A model generated the notes under the pieces. The model was not told the origin of the DNA, did not search any database, and saw only the letters and a list, made by a program, of their open reading frames with translations. A program made the translations under genes and the position numbers. 64,000 bases of DNA, taken from assembly GCA_034359265.1 (NCBI GenBank), contig CP136896.1, forward strand, positions 70,443,501-70,507,500. Reading direction: 5' to 3'. Positions within the stretch are counted from its first letter, which is position 1. Each line of letters begins with the position of its first letter. Below are positions 26,101 through 43,480 of the stretch, piece after piece. This DNA comes from Canna indica (Eukaryota > Streptophyta > Magnoliopsida > Zingiberales > Cannaceae).

Positions 26101-29100
26101 TATGAAAGTATGCAAGCTGGTCTTTACCGGCTTAAACAGTTGGGGATTAGTAAGCTTACTCATCCTGTTGGCCTTTCTACTGCAATGAATCAACTTCCTG
26201 ATGAAGCTATCGCTCTAGCTGCTGCATCACACATTGAGAGGGAATTGCAGATAACTTCCTGGAATCTTACTAGCAATTTTGTTGCATGCACAAACCAGGT
26301 TTGGCTTAACTTTTGTTGTAACATGTATAGATATTCATTCTCACTTGTTCCCAGTATGGATTATGACATTATGTTACTACTAGGTCCTTGAAAACTGAGA
26401 AACAGATCAAAATCCTTTCAGTGAATCACATAAAACAGAAGTCCATTCTGTTCTGTGTGCATATTGAGAGGAACAAGGGGTGACATTTTGGGCTATTTCT
26501 TTCCTCCACTTGGGATTACAATTTTGGTTCTAATTTCTATGACCAGGACCTAAACTTTTGTTGCTCTGACTTATTTCATATAGCATTATAGCCTATACGA
26601 TTTTGAATTACTACAAAGTATGGCCCGCAAACTGAGTAAACCCTACACATCTACAGTGGTTTTTAACTTTGTGTTTCTATTGGAATATGATTAGCTTCAG
26701 CATGGCTTTTCTACTTCAGCCAATGAGGTGAGTTTGATTCAAATTTATGGACCTAAATTTATGTTATAATATTTCTAGAGTTGATTGTAATAGTTAACCC
26801 ATCATTGTTAAACTCAACAACCTTCTATGATAAAGCATATTCTGAGTCTATTTGCCAAACTCATATGTTAGAAAAAAAAATCTTGTTTTTTCAGTTAGTT
26901 GTTTGATGGTTGGAGATGTGCAGCCAGATCATGTGCTATTTTCATTTCTTCTTCAGGACCGGGATAATATTGAGCGGTTGGAAATTACTGGTGTTGGAGA
27001 TCCTTCTGGTCGTGGATTAGGATTTAGCTATGTCCGTGTAACTCCGAAGGCCCCTATTTCATCTGCAATATCAAAAAAAAAGGCTGCAGCTGCTCGGGGA
27101 AGTTCAACGGTCACTGGGACTGATGCTGATCTTAGGAGATTAAGTATGGATGCAGCGCGTGAGGTATATGCTATTATCAATGTATCTAAAGCACACTCTT
27201 TCACTAGTCATGCCAATGATAGGCCTTGTACAACATGACTCATTTATCAGCCAAAGGCATGGAACTTGGGCTAGTTGCTAAATTATGTAGTTTTCACTTT
27301 TCAGTACAACAAGATCATTGAAACATTCTTTCTCAAACATAATTATTATTTCTCAACCTTATAAGGAGATGACTCTCTCATCACTTAGGTGTCGTTTGGT
27401 TGACAGTTTGACACAACTTCATGCAAGAAGTAAGTTGTGTTTTCTGGTCTTGTTTGGTTGGCACACTTCTTGCATTTTGTAGAAAGTATAACTTTCTCAG
27501 GAAGTTGGAAGCAAAATGCACGAAGTAACTTATCTAGGGGGACCTAGATAAGTTGCACTTCTATTTGAAAGAAAAAGACATTTGTACCCTCACATTTGCA
27601 TTTAATGATAAATTTATAATTTATGTTGTCAACTTTATGAGATTAGGTAATTCATAAATTATTAACTTATTTTTTGTTTTAATTTATTTTTGAGCAAAAT
27701 ATGTAATTCTTTTTATATCAACTTCAAATAAAAATTATTATATATATATAATAAACAATATATTATATTATTTATATATGAGAAATTATACTATATTCTA
27801 CATATATGTATTAAAATATTAATTTACAAATAAAATTTATTTTTTCTCTATATATATATATATTGAAATATTAATTAGTAAAAAGAAGGCTATATTGGTC
27901 ATTTGATATATACTTTTTAGGAAGTACCCATGTCAACCAAACATGTTACGGGTGGGAAGTTACACTTCCTATCAATTAGTTTTTTTTGTCAAGCAAACAT
28001 ATTTTTGCTACTTCCCAAGAAACATAGGTGGAAAGTTAATTCATGGGAATTACAACGTTCCACGGGAGTTTACTTCCCATGTCAACCAAACGAGGCCTTA
28101 TAATATCTTATTATTAAGTTTCTTTCTATCTACTGTCATCTTATGACATTGCACTTCTTTCAGGCCATATTTAATTTATCTTGCTGAACATGTAGGTGCT
28201 CTTAAAATTCAATGTTCCTGAAGAGCAAATTGATAAGTTAACTAGGTGGCATCGAATTGCTATGGTACGCAAGCTTTCAAGTGAGCAAGCTGCAGCAGGA
28301 GTCAAAGTTGATGCTACAGCACTGAATAAGTTTGCTCGCGGGCAGAGAATGTCATTTCTTCAGCTACAACAACAAACTAGAGAAAAATGCCAGGAAATAT
28401 GGGACCGACAAGTTCAGAGTCTCTCTGCTGCTGATGGTGATGAGAATGACAGTGATACTGAAGCAAATAGTGATCTGGATTCATTTGCTGGGGACCTTGA
28501 GAATTTGCTCGATGCTGAGGAGTGTGAGGATGAAGATGATGGTAATACAGAAATGAGAAGCGAAAAAATAGATGGTGTTAAGGGTCTGAAAATGCGAAGG
28601 TGTCCATCTCAAACTCAAACCGAGGCAGAGATTGAAGATGACAAAGCTGAAGCAGCTATGATTCATAGATTGCTTGAAGGTAAGAACAAGATACTTGGGG
28701 GGAATTATCATAATATGCTAGTTTTGCAGTGCTAAGCACTTGGCTATCTGTTAGATTAAGTTTCTATTTTCTACTTCATGTTCATATTGATACTAATTTG
28801 ACATAGTGATTGTTTTTCATGAAACTTAGTTGTTCATTATGCAAAAATTTGGACTTGAAATTTGGACTTGAAGAATGGTAAAAATAGGATATAGTATAAA
28901 GACATAATGGGACATACTGTTTAGGTAGCATTAAGTTGAGATATAACTACATCTGAAATATATAAAATTAACTTGGTTGTTAAAGCATATTCATTAACTT
29001 GGTTGTATAACTGTTCTTCTTCCTTCACTCCTTTTTGCATTGTGTTGTGCTGCTCGATTCTCTACCTTTTTCTGTTTCTTATATATATATATATATATAT

Positions 29101-32100
29101 ATATTATATCCTCTGGGATGGAGTGAACAATGGTTTCTATAGTTTAGTTTAATCCTAAAGGTATGGCCGTATGGCTTTTAAGTTTAATCCTAATGTCTAA
29201 CATCTTAGGCATTACAATGAGTGAATTGTGCAATGGACAAGACGAGATGACCCTAGGGGTGCCCAATTGCTTCAACCCGAGTTTAACTGAATTTTTCTTT
29301 TGTCAAATTTTTACAAATTGAACCAAATCAAATGATTTGATGACCTCATGACCATATTATATTTATGTTCTGATGGATCTGATAACACTTTGAACTGAAT
29401 AATCATAAAAATAAGTTTTAATTAATAAGTAATAATATTTTGGAGCAGAATTCTTATTATTTTGGAACATATCATCTTTATGTTCTTTAATACTTTACAG
29501 TTTACAGTACACATGGCATAAGAATTTTGATTGAATTATTATTAGCCCATTTACTTAATATAAACCCTTATTATTATGAAAAAACCCTCACTAGAAAACC
29601 ATAAAGTATTAAAGAATCAATAGAAATTTTTATCTGTCATGTGTATGACAACGTGACTGTACTTATGTAACCATGTCATTATTTATCATGGAACCTAATG
29701 CCAAGTTAGCAATTGGATAGATTTGTTATGAAGTTGATAGTTGATTAATATTTTTGTTAAAATTTAATTCTGGATAGATTCATTAGGTGTGAATAGTTTA
29801 GGATGTATAATGTAAATAACCAATTACTAAATAAGTGAGGGCTTCAACAATAAAGCTCGTCTCATAAAGGTAGTGAACAAGCTGCTTTCAAGTACATGAG
29901 CAAGATTGTTTGCACTTTGCAGTCTCGGTAACAAGCTCATTTCATAAACTCATCTACACATTATCATCATTGTTAATAAAACTCAGCAATTTATTTGGTA
30001 ATTTTGAATTAATGTTCATTAAGTAAATAAGTAATTGTTATTAAATTCATTATGATTCTTTTGTAGACAAATTCATTCAATTAGACTTTAATATTATGAT
30101 TATATGCGACTATTCTATACCTAATGAGTTAACTAGTAGGAAGATGTTTCCTTGTAAGTAAAATTATCTTAGTTTCTTTCCTAATGGTATACAATAATTC
30201 CTCTGAAACTTGCTCATCTTTTTCTGTAAACAAATTAAGGCATTTAAATTCTTATTTAAATGTTTTAAGAAATATGTAGTTAAACATAAGAATAGTGAGG
30301 AACTGCAGATGAGAGTAGTTTGTTATTAATTATATAATATGTTATTAAGTGAATGAGGATACAATAATTAGAGCTCACTTTTTATTTTGTTAATGTTTTG
30401 CAAAAAATATATTATAGCTACACCTATTTGTTAAAGAATGTTTTTGTTTTGCAACTTATCCACAAAGATCATTGTCTAGTCATAGTTGATGCATGTTTTG
30501 TGGGTTATTGATTCCTTTGTCATCGAAAGTGGAAGCTTAGTCCCCTCATTGCCTATTCCAAGAAGATACTTTATGCTTATATGTTATATCTATATAAAGA
30601 CTTGGACTTTCATATAAATGCAACCTGCTTTAAGTACATAAAGTGAGTCAAGCTGAGGTTGATTCGAGCCTAAGTTGAGCCCAATCTGACTTCAGTTAAA
30701 ATTAAACGAGCCAAGCTTGAGCTCAGCTTTTCTACTTGATTCGAACTCAAGATTGAACTCGAGCTTGGTTAAATTTGATGAGCCAAGCTCGAGCAAGCCA
30801 AAGCTCAGTTTGGCATGGCTCACTTGCAGCTTTTTGTTGGCAAAGATTGACCAAGATGGAGGGGATTTGAGAGTCACTGCTAATCTGGTGAGCTGAGGGT
30901 GAGACTGCTGCTGGCAGTATGGGTGATGGGATATAAGAAGTATGAGATTCTGGCTTTTAACATATCCAACTGTTGGGTGGTATCATATGCATGATCTGTT
31001 GGCTACTCAAGATATGGCTATGATTGTGTCACTTAGAAGTGCATTGTGATGAATTTGGTAGGCTGTTGCTCATCCTTGAGGATCTTGACTTCTATGACCT
31101 CTTTATTCTTTTTTTCTAACAGAATTTGGAAATCTATTATTGTTGAGCAACTTGTGAGCCCGTGACCTACCCTCCCTTGGAACAATCTGGCAGTTGATAG
31201 ATGCTCTAAAAGAATGCGTTTATCAAAATTGACTAGGGACAGTTGCTTCATCCAACAGTCTAACTAAAAGTGTACCTACTTGGTTTGGCCGACTTCAGAT
31301 TTTCAATTTCAAATTTAGATATTCCAGATTCCAGTCACTGCATTCTGTGATGTTGTTTGAGGAAATGACCTTAACAGTCTTCTAGTTTTTTTTTTCAGAA
31401 ATTTACAATTAAATTTCTAATAGGATCTCAGAAGAGCATTACCATTTGTGTGATTTAAACTAGTGTAAAATAGGCACACCTTCTACGCTTTATAGATCAT
31501 TAATAGAGAGCTATTATACTCTGCTATTTGTACATTGACTAAAATTTCTTGTTATTCTCTCTTGTTTTTTTACCTAGCATAATTGCATCAATTATGTGCA
31601 GATGATGGAGCTGAAATAAAAAAGAAAAAGAAGAAATCAGCTGGAAAGGAAGTAGGTGGTAGTTCAAATTTGGTTCCTGAGAATGCTGATTCTGCCAAGA
31701 GAACTAGCATTGGTGTTGGACAGACTATTAATGCACTGCATTCTGATGGCTCATTCATTTCGAAAGACATGTTGCGAGAACATAAAGAGGTGCTTTATTA
31801 GCTGGCACATCTAGCGGCATATATTTTTGACCATTTTCAGCTAAATATATGTCACGATCTGCTGCCTTTTTCTCTCAATGAATGTTCTATGTAAGTTATT
31901 GGCAGAAATGCTAACCAACTGGAAAATGTATTTGCTTTAATACAGGTTGAAAAATTTCATCTTGAAAGGAATTCGTTTGGGAAAATAAAACCAAAGAAAG
32001 GAATTGGAGTGAGCGAGGATGCTTCAGCTGGACTAATAAAAAGAAAAGTTGCTGCAGCAAAAGATGGGGTTAAGGTATCTAGCATCATTTGGGCCTATGC

Positions 32101-35100
32101 TCTAACTTTTCTATTTTTTTTATATTAAAGATTCAAGTTACTTAAGCTTTATTTTTAGCTTTAATAATGTCTATTGTCTCAGCTTATGAGAATTTAAACA
32201 AGTATTCATCATTTTATATAAACAACATATCAGCCTCTGACCACTACAAGATGATGCTTTGCTTAAATGTTTTGAATTTGGACTGTAATCCTCTAAATTT
32301 ATTTCTTCCAAGAATGGATGCTTATTTCTGTTATTTTAAAGGAAAAGAATATGTCAAGATCTTTGTTCGGAAGGAAGGACTATAGAAAAGGCATGCCAAT
32401 CAGCACAGGTGCTTAAGAGAGCTAATAAAAACCAGTTAGAAAGAAAAAAATTAATGACCCTTGGATTGTCTGGTTATATTGGCTCCAAAAGACTCAAGGG
32501 AAGTAGTTGAATTCACTTAGTTGGGAATTATAGCTTGTTTATGTGAAAGTTTTTAAAGAGGATGTTAACTCCAAAAGAAAGTCACAATGGAAATATGCAT
32601 GTGCTACGTTAAATGTTTGTGTGTGATGGACTACAGCTCTTAGTTATGGACTAGAGGTCTTATGTATGCTTTAAACACTGTACTTTAACTAAAAAGAAAA
32701 TGTCTTTCACAATGTACTAATGCTTTACAGACTTGATAATTAGCATACTGTGCTGTGTAGAAGGTGAAAAATTTAGGGCTTACCCTTCATAACATTGGTT
32801 TGTGCAATCATTCTTGCTTGTCGAATTGCACAATACAGATTTTATCTGTTTGCGGCAGTTTCCTTCATGTCAAATTGCAGAAATATTCTTTCTCCATTTC
32901 ATGCATTCTATTCCCTTACTCTTAGCGAATAATTCCTGACACGTTAAAACAATTGCAAGATAAAAACTGCAGATTTATTTATTCTTACATTTTTTTAAAG
33001 GCGTGAGTTCTCATTGTGGATAAAATATTTAATATGTAACTTTGTAATTTAGCTACATATTTCCACTTTATTTATATTGATTGTTTTTGAACTAATATTT
33101 TTTCCGCTATGCATGCTATATCAGGTTTTCAAGGAAAAGAAGCAGGGCGATAAACCAGTAAGAGAGAGTTTTGTCTGTGGAGCTTGTGGCCAGGTGTGTA
33201 CATGATCGATAATCGTGCCTTGTACAAATATTTTCCAACATAATCACTGACATTATTGTGATTAACTAGCTTGGGCACATGAGAACCAATAAGAACTGCC
33301 CAAAGTATGGAGAAGAACCAGAAACTTCAGAGCTAGAGAGCGGTACAGTCAAAGCTAGTCATTCAGACATTGCAAGTCAGTTTCATGTGAAAACTCCTAG
33401 CAAGAAGACGATGTCCAATGTGTTAGCAAAGGCCAGTGAGGTAGAAGCAGCTGAAAAAATTGAGAAGGTAGGACTAAAGATGCAGGGAAAAATTATCCCA
33501 GTAAAGTTCAAGTGTGGCCCAAGTGACAAGCCTGCTGAGAAAAACTTGTCGGCGGATCATTCTTTTAATAAACGGAATACTGATGTAGATTTTGAGACCA
33601 AACCTACGGTGAAGATTAATAAGATAATAATATCTAATAAAAAGAAGGCTGAGGACTCTCAGCAGGAAAAGCCAAAGCATTCTGTTGTAATACGGCCTCC
33701 TATTGATACAGAGAAAGATCAGCCTCGAACAAAAATCATCTTTAAACAGCCAAAAGTTAATACTACAATAGAACCACCTAGACAGCTCTTTGATACCGAC
33801 CTGGATTATGACTTCAGAAAAACTAAAAAAATTGCTGAACTAGCAAGTTTTGAGAAGCAGAAAAAGCCAGAGAAACAGTGGTTTGCCGAAGAGCCAAGTA
33901 ATAGATATCGCAGTTATGATAGGTCATTGGAGGAGGAAGAGAAAAGGAGAAGCAAAGACAGAACTAGAAGGAGACAAGAAGATGAAAGAAGGATGCTAGA
34001 AGAGCGTCAGCAACTATTTGAGTCTAGAAGGTATGAAGAAGCAGTCAGAACGGAGGATTCCAAAAAGGCAAATAAAAAGAAAAAGAAAAAGGCAAAACCA
34101 GATTTTAGAGATGAATACTTATTGGAGACAAGGCCTTACAGAAATGATAGAAGGATACCTGAAAGGGATCGAGCAGCAAAAAGACGGGCTATGGTTGAAC
34201 CCGGACAGATGGAGTATGCACCGAGTGTTAAACGCCGTAGAGGAGGAGAGGTAATCATCCAATTTGAGGGAAACAAAATGCATAATTTCTTCATGTTCAT
34301 TGGAAATACTTGACATAGTTTAATCCACCTGTTATCTGTTTGTTTCTAGTTAATAATTTATATTCATTATGCAATACATTTTCTTTAGGGAAAATTAGAT
34401 GTACCACATCTCTACAGACTCTACTTACACATTACACTTTCCTATAGCACAATTGGCAAACATATGAACCAAAATATAAATTTTTAATATATAATTTCCA
34501 AACAGCATACAAATCAAATTTATTTTAATAGGACTATTGACCCAGTCTAATTTTCTTTACTAAATTAGTTTGCCCTATTATTATAATCATTTTGCATAAA
34601 TGGAATTGATGTAGTTTCAAGATTTTGATTAAAGTAAATCTAAAGTGTACACTGACGTATGCCGTAATGTGCTAATTATATGTTTTTTAAATAATATTTT
34701 AATTTATGTTTGCCAATGTTGCTATAGAAGGTGCCATGTAAATAGAGAGGTGCACAGGCTATTCCAAACATAAGAGATGCTACTTGTATTTTTTTATATT
34801 TAATCTCGACGTCATTTGTTCGCAATCATCTCTCCAAATTAGCCTTAAGTTTTTATCTGTTGCAAATGCCAAAGATCTGGTAGGCTAATGCTCGACTTTT
34901 TTACATATTTCTAATTCATGAGTTGCTGGCAGGTTCAATTGGCCAACGTATTGGAGAGCATACTTGAAACCTTGAAGGAAAATCGTGAAGTGTCGTACCT
35001 ATTCCTCAAACCTGTGACTAAGAAAGAAGCCCCTGATTACTTTGACATCATAAAGCACCCAATGGACCTTTCCACCATAAGAGATAAGATCAGAAACATG

Positions 35101-35280
35101 GAGTACAAGACCAGGTTAGAGTTCAGACATGATGTGTGGCAGATAACTATTAATGCACACAGGTATAATGATGGCCGGAACCCAGGCATTCCTCCACTGG
35201 CTGACCAGCTTCTTGAACTATGCGACTACTGCTTGAGTGAGAGGCATGAAGAACTGAGCGATGCTGAGGCTGGAATCTAG
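8134..35280 (+). CDS. TAF1: TAF1, TFIID subunit 1 (histone acetyltransferase, bromodomain)
   Basis: TAF1 is the scaffold subunit of the general transcription factor TFIID and acts in the nucleus; the plant protein (HAF1/HAF2 type) is also described as a histone acetyltransferase. Joining 22 exons gives 1867 residues, close to the roughly 1900 of the plant family. Order: acidic N-terminus with RLFGFMFGNVDNSGDLDADY (about 24-50), which binds TBP in the family; ubiquitin-like domain (about 671-745); DUF3591 catalytic core (about 760-1250); zinc knuckle with C1420, C1423, H1428, C1435, split between exons 20 and 21; Lys/Arg/Glu-rich coiled region (about 1645-1700); a single bromodomain (1753-1867) with YND carrying the acetyl-lysine-binding Asn. 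The start is inferred: exon 1 (8134-8179) ends in phase 1 and completes an Asp codon with exon 2. Every later junction keeps frame. The N-terminal 16 residues are the least certain part. Confidence 0.95.
9443..10213. mobile_element. GGTACC-rich TIR element A (Mutator-like MITE?), TAF1 intron 2
   Basis: It runs from CAAGGTTTAAAATACTAGTA to TTTTTGAAACCATG and is flanked by the 8-bp direct repeat GAACACAC (9435-9442 and 10214-10221). Both ends are dense in GGTACCGGTAC and CCGGTAT palindromes; a CGGTATCGCCCGGTATGAC motif is repeated inside (about 9944-10150). A unique-looking core lies at 9600-9940. The same ends, in the opposite orientation, form element B at 16531. The 8-9-bp flanks point to hAT or Mutator-like transposition; the transposase source is unknown. 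Open frames on both strands here are repeat artefacts. Confidence 0.65.
10214..12289 (+). other. TAF1 intron 2, remainder
   Basis: At 10290-11260 a phrase of the form GTTGTTGTAGGAAATAGGGGCCAAA recurs in several decayed copies, so this is an old degenerate repeat. A segment from about 10519 (CCTCTTGTTTGGTTGATAG) to 10993 (GTGAACCAAATGGTGTC) looks like another GTTTGG-ended MITE inserted in it, without a clear target duplication. 11520-12289 is plain AT-rich intron with nothing I recognise. Confidence 0.4.
13070..13719. mobile_element. PIF/Harbinger (Tourist-like) MITE, TAF1 intron 4
   Basis: Ends are GGGTGTGTTTGGTTGGATGG and CCATCCAACCAAACACCACC, near-perfect inverted repeats of about 25 bp. 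The flanking TAA on both sides (13067-13069, 13720-13722) is the 3-bp target duplication of this superfamily. Internally, AGGAATAG-type motifs repeat near both ends around an AT-rich middle. It has no coding capacity. Confidence 0.8.
15990..17490. mobile_element. LTR-like dispersed repeat in TAF1 intron 6, interrupted by element B
   Basis: A stretch of higher complexity and GC content than the intron around it. It includes TATAGTGGTTCGGCAACACT (about 16170), a (C/A)CTCTCAAGGACTACAC block, and near 17060 a GTTTATATAGGC segment that could be an LTR TATA region. It closes with a 30-bp tandem pair, CCATGTTTGTTA...CATCAAAACCAAG, at about 17430-17487. This mix is typical of LTR-retrotransposon non-coding DNA in plants, but no coding domain is present and I could not define both ends. 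Element B splits it. Confidence 0.4.
16531..16860. mobile_element. GGTACC-rich TIR element B, TAF1 intron 6
   Basis: Ends show a 15-bp perfect inverted repeat: GGTTTAAAATCTCGG at 16534 and CCGAGATTTTAAACC ending at 16858. AGCTCCAAC flanks it directly on both sides (16522-16530 and 16861-16869), and the match can extend to 12 bp (CTTAGCTCCAAC). The interior is almost wholly GGTACCGG/CCGGTA palindromes, with CGACACACGGTACGG shared with element A. It is a short non-autonomous member of the same family, oriented opposite to A. Confidence 0.75.
22673..22982. mobile_element. hAT-type MITE, TAF1 intron 11
   Basis: The right end is GCCATCCCTA, the hAT-MITE terminus seen elsewhere in the window; the left end TAGGTATGG is a decayed match to its complement. 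Flanks GTGATATG (22665-22672) and GCAATATG (22983-22990) agree at 6 of 8 positions, as expected for an old 8-bp duplication. Inner ends carry GGATATTATCCGCATCCGCA-like complementary stretches. Confidence 0.6.
27388..28097. mobile_element. PIF/Harbinger (Tourist-like) MITE, TAF1 intron 16
   Basis: Ends GGTGTCGTTTGGTTGACA and TGTCAACCAAACGAGGCC are inverted repeats. TTA flanks both sides (27385-27387 and 28098-28100). Sub-terminal AAGTAACTT/CTTCC blocks also pair across the element, and the middle is AT-rich. Non-coding. Confidence 0.82.
28680..31601 (+). other. TAF1 intron 17 (2.9 kb)
   Basis: The longest intron without a clean element after intron 2. It has a (TA)n run at about 29082-29104, a TAGGGGTGCCCAATTG start at about 29252 that resembles a hAT-MITE end but lacks a visible partner, and a patch at about 30640-30840 made of alternating GAGCCAAGCTTGAGCTC-like palindromic words, typical of decayed plant MITEs. 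No coding signal. Confidence 0.4.
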
Positions 35281-37209
35281 ACTGAGAATGTGGCATGACT
35301 GGAGCACAATCTAGGGTCTCACATTTCACTAATTTCCATAACCCAAGTTTGGTTACTTGTACATTAGCTAGATACTATATATAGCTGTCCTTAGTTGCTT
35401 CTTGTATCCTGTGTACATTCAATTTGATGTTTTCTTGTGTACGAAAATGTACCTTATGTAACATTATAAATGATTACTAAAAATTTTCCCCCTGAACTCT
35501 AGTTTGTGATTAGTTTGCTGGAGCGCCATCAGTATCTTCTGCAAATTCTTTATCTGTACCTTTTCCTTGATGGTGATGGTCTAGGTTTCCTTGTGTGCAT
35601 CTTTGTAGGTTGTGCAATGTGAAATCTTGATGTTAATATGATTCCCTAAACATTTAGTGCTAGTTTGCTTAGTAAGATTAAAGAAGATAGGATAAGATAT
35701 GAATTTAAATTCATTATTTGTTTAATGCATTGATTGGAAAAAATAAGATTATAATAATATAAAATTAATATAATATTCGATGTATATCTAATTTAAAATA
35801 TTTATATTTAATTATCTCTTATTTATTATTTTATTCTATCATATCCCACGGCAAGCACACCATTAGCATGGCTTACCAATTGATAATATGATTGCCCATC
35901 ACTTTCTACAGGGTTCAATGTGCTTTCCTGTTTGGAAAGCTTTTCCTCACGAAACGAAGCCCAAGCAAATTGAGTGAACCTGACATAGAAACAGTGAATT
36001 TGGACAAAAGTAGTCAAATCCGTATCCGCCCAAGTGGTTGAACTTGAAGAGGCAGTGAATGAATCCGATCAAGCAAATGAACTTGGACAGAAAACGAGTG
36101 AACCTATCATAGAAAGTCAGTGAACCTGAGCATGAGTTGCACTCAACTTTTGTTCCTCACGCATCAGATGAAAAGTAATGAGGAATACATTGTGAATTGT
36201 GATGTTTCTTGGGACAATGGAAGTTTAAATGGTGTTTTTGGCTATACAATTAAACAGGTGAGAAGAAATAGCTAGTTTATAAGCGTCTTTATTTAATAAA
36301 AATTGATGTGGTAGGCATATTGAAATAGACAATTTATTTAGAAAATACACACATGTTGAAGGGAGAGAGAGAGAGAGTTTGCACATTATGTGTAAAATTA
36401 AAAATATTTTTTTGATGTACACAACAACCTGTTGTAAGTATGCATGATCCAAACATAGTTCTATATTTAGAAATAGCTACATGGCAAAATGATTCATTGG
36501 CATTATAAATTTATATTTAACATGGATGTTATGTTCTTTTTCCTTTCGATGAACATTGTCATTTGAATTTGTTCTTTGCTAATAAGAAGTGAAGAAATGT
36601 TTTTCAATAGCTATTCAGGTTTCTCTTCCGCTTTTTTTTTCAAGTGACTTAGCTATTTATTAAAATAGCAAAAAAAACAAATTTTTATGTTTCTGTCATG
36701 AAAATACAAGGTATTTACGTTAATTCAGAATGACGAATGTATTGCAAAAAGATTTGCTACAAATTCCTTCGACTCGTGGCAAGCATTACAGAAGGATTTA
36801 TTTCCGAGAAAAGGAGAAGGAAGATTTTTTATAAGCTTTGATTGGATTCATTTGAATTCATATATAGTTTTAATACGAAATCGACCCAAAAGAAAGTGAT
36901 TTTTTCAATGGATGTATTATTTCAAATAATTTTGTTGCTACTTCAAAGGGGTAAATTTCAACGTTCCTTATTGTAAGATTACTTCAAAAGAAATTGAACT
37001 CGGATATCAAATCAACTTTAATTTTTTAAAGATGCTAAATCTTTCCAGAAATAGGAAGTCAATAGGGAACTACTATTCACCATTTTTTCTAATTAGTTAA
37101 TTAGTATGTAATTTAAAGGGATGCACCTTCTCCACGTTCTCTATGGTTGAAAGTCACGTGATGCTGTCGAAGGTGGCGGGTGATCGCACGTGCCGGACGC
37201 TTCTCTTTA
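35281..37209. other. TAF1-ARF1 intergenic region
   Basis: It contains the TAF1 3' untranslated region (the AT-rich stretch to about 35490 is the likely polyadenylation zone), one small MITE at 35657, and otherwise AT-rich DNA with no gene I can see. A GA microsatellite lies at about 36364-36380. GC content rises at about 37130, the ARF1 promoter and leader. Confidence 0.5.
35657..35862. mobile_element. Small PIF/Harbinger-like MITE
   Basis: Starts GTGCTAGTTTGCTTAG and ends CGGCAAGCACACCA, an imperfect inverted repeat, with TTA on both sides (35654-35656 and 35863-35865). The core is similar to the element at 60851, sharing GATATGAATTTAAAT-like and AATATAAAATTAATAT words, so the two belong to one family. 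Confidence 0.65.
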
Positions 37210-41811
<4,602 letters not shown>

Positions 41812-43204
41812 ATTACCAGGAAGTGCTTGAAATGTTACCGCTTTGTGCCAAATCTTCATTGTTATGGGACGTGAGAGCCAACAGAGCTTCTAGAGTAACT
41901 TATGTGGATTATTTTACCTCAACTTTTGCTTCTTAAAACTTCAATTTTCACTTGTTCAGAAATATAGTCATGTTGGCTATTGGCTACTCTATTCATTCTA
42001 TCTTTGTTTTCTAGTTAATTTCGCAACAGATGGTCTTCTTCTTTGTGGATAATCTCTTTATTTTTACTTACGAAGTTAAATCTTGTTTACGTTGTGCCTT
42101 TTAATGCTAGACAAAGCACGAACTCGAGACATTTCTTACCCTGCTCGTCTATAATTTAGGACTCGAGCTCTTCTCGAGAATGGAGTTGAGCTTCGATTGT
42201 TCATGAGTTCGATTGTTTAAATAGCATGTCGACCTTTTACAAACTTGTGTTTTCCTTGGAATCTTTTTTCATATTTTGTAGGAAAACATTTTTCTCATTT
42301 TGAAGAAGCCTTGGTTCAAATGAACCATGTAACTCGAGGAAAGGAAGTCATTTCTAAAGATTATAAACATAGCTTTTTTAACAAATAAAAGAATATAAAT
42401 TATCTGCAACTATATAACACGTTAAAATGGAGAAATTATCATATATTTTTATATCATATTATATTATAATTTGTAGAATAAATATTATATCTTCTTTAAA
42501 ACGAATATCATATTATGTCACCCGTCTACAGCAGCAAATTCATGTATTGATATTTGGCCTTTAAAGGAAAATCTTCAAGGAAGAGGCTGATTTGGTGCTC
42601 ACCATAAAATCCATAACGAGAGATGTCCATCTATATTTCTGTAGCAGTAAGTGCATGCTATGTGATGATTTGGTTGTTCGATTGAAGGTTTGAAAGTACG
42701 ATTTCCAAAGTGCATGCATGTAAAGGTAATGCTCGCTTAGAGGGATCAAGTCATTTTTGGAATTAAAAATTTCCTCATTTACTTTTGAACTAATAGTGAA
42801 GGTGATTTAGTCATAATGCGAATGGGAACGAAAATTAGTATATGATAGATTGAGCTCAAATAATTTATTAAACTTAGTGGTTTCTGGAGTGAAAAATGTT
42901 CTATATTGATCTTTTTGCATTGGAGATGAGATGAATAATGCAAAGCATGAGCTTTTAATTTCACCCCTTGCATCTCTGTTTCATACTTTCAATATTCTTT
43001 TAAGAAACCAAAATGAACGACTGTAATCATTTATTAATTTTAAGCATCGAGCAAGGTTCTGTAAATAGTGAATCTTTATAAAACAGCACCAGATTAATTT
43101 AAAACTAAACAATGCATCTGACATGATAGAAGGGTCAATAATACAAGGACATTATCTTATTTGATCTAAGCAGAAAGAAGCGAGGGCTCATGTTTTTTAC
43201 TTAT

Positions 43205-43480
43205 CTGTGGCCAGTGTCATCTTCGTTGTCTTCATCAACACCCCATCATCTTCTTCACTAAGTTCATTATCAAATTCATCCCAGGACAATAAAAACACCA
43301 AAGTCAGGGTCAAATGCAACTCATATGAACTCGAAGAAAAAAAGGTTACAAAAATGCAACAGGTTCCTGGAAGCAAGTGGAACTTCCACTTGAAACGACG
43401 TCAAGTTCCATATCTGAAATACAACTCTCAGCAGAACTGTCATTCCTATCAGCCATTTTTCACTCTCAACCTAGAGACTG
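43205..43480 (-). pseudogene. Decayed coding fragment, unrecognised
   Basis: On the minus strand, two short frames have coding-like composition. After a possible acceptor CTCTAG, about 43480-43350 reads MADRNDSSAESC, then MELDVVSSGSSTC and a stop. About 43295-43205 reads WDEFDNELSEEDDG, and after a frame shift VDEDNEDDTGHR and a stop. The acidic tail and Ser/Asp-rich part look like the end of a real plant protein. The frames do not join without a shift, so I call it a fragment of a dead copy. I do not recognise the parent gene. Confidence 0.35.

Larger units (their letters stand above)
8134..35280 (+). other. TAF1: TAF1 exon map (22 coding exons)
   Basis: Coding exons as read from GT-AG sites and protein continuity: 8134-8179, 8923-9044, 12290-12352, 12465-12510, 14095-14352, 14997-15059, 18233-18342, 18679-18844, 19503-20538, 21047-21249, 21813-22050, 23829-24165, 25400-25609, 25790-25882, 26092-26298, 26957-27163, 28196-28679, 31602-31789, 31946-32074, 33125-33193, 33270-34250, 34933-35280. 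They sum to 5604 nt including the TAG stop. The exon 9/10 join makes a Tyr codon from TA+T, and exon 11/12 makes Glu from GA+A. Introns 1, 7-10, 12-15 and 18-21 hold nothing I recognise beyond AT-rich DNA; introns 2, 4, 6, 11, 16 and 17 hold repeats listed separately. Confidence 0.88.

Noticed and set aside
29252..30840. A hAT MITE running from TAGGGGTGCCC to the GAGCTC-rich patch
   Set aside because: No matching right end and no 8-bp duplication could be found, so the two pieces were left as separate remnants.
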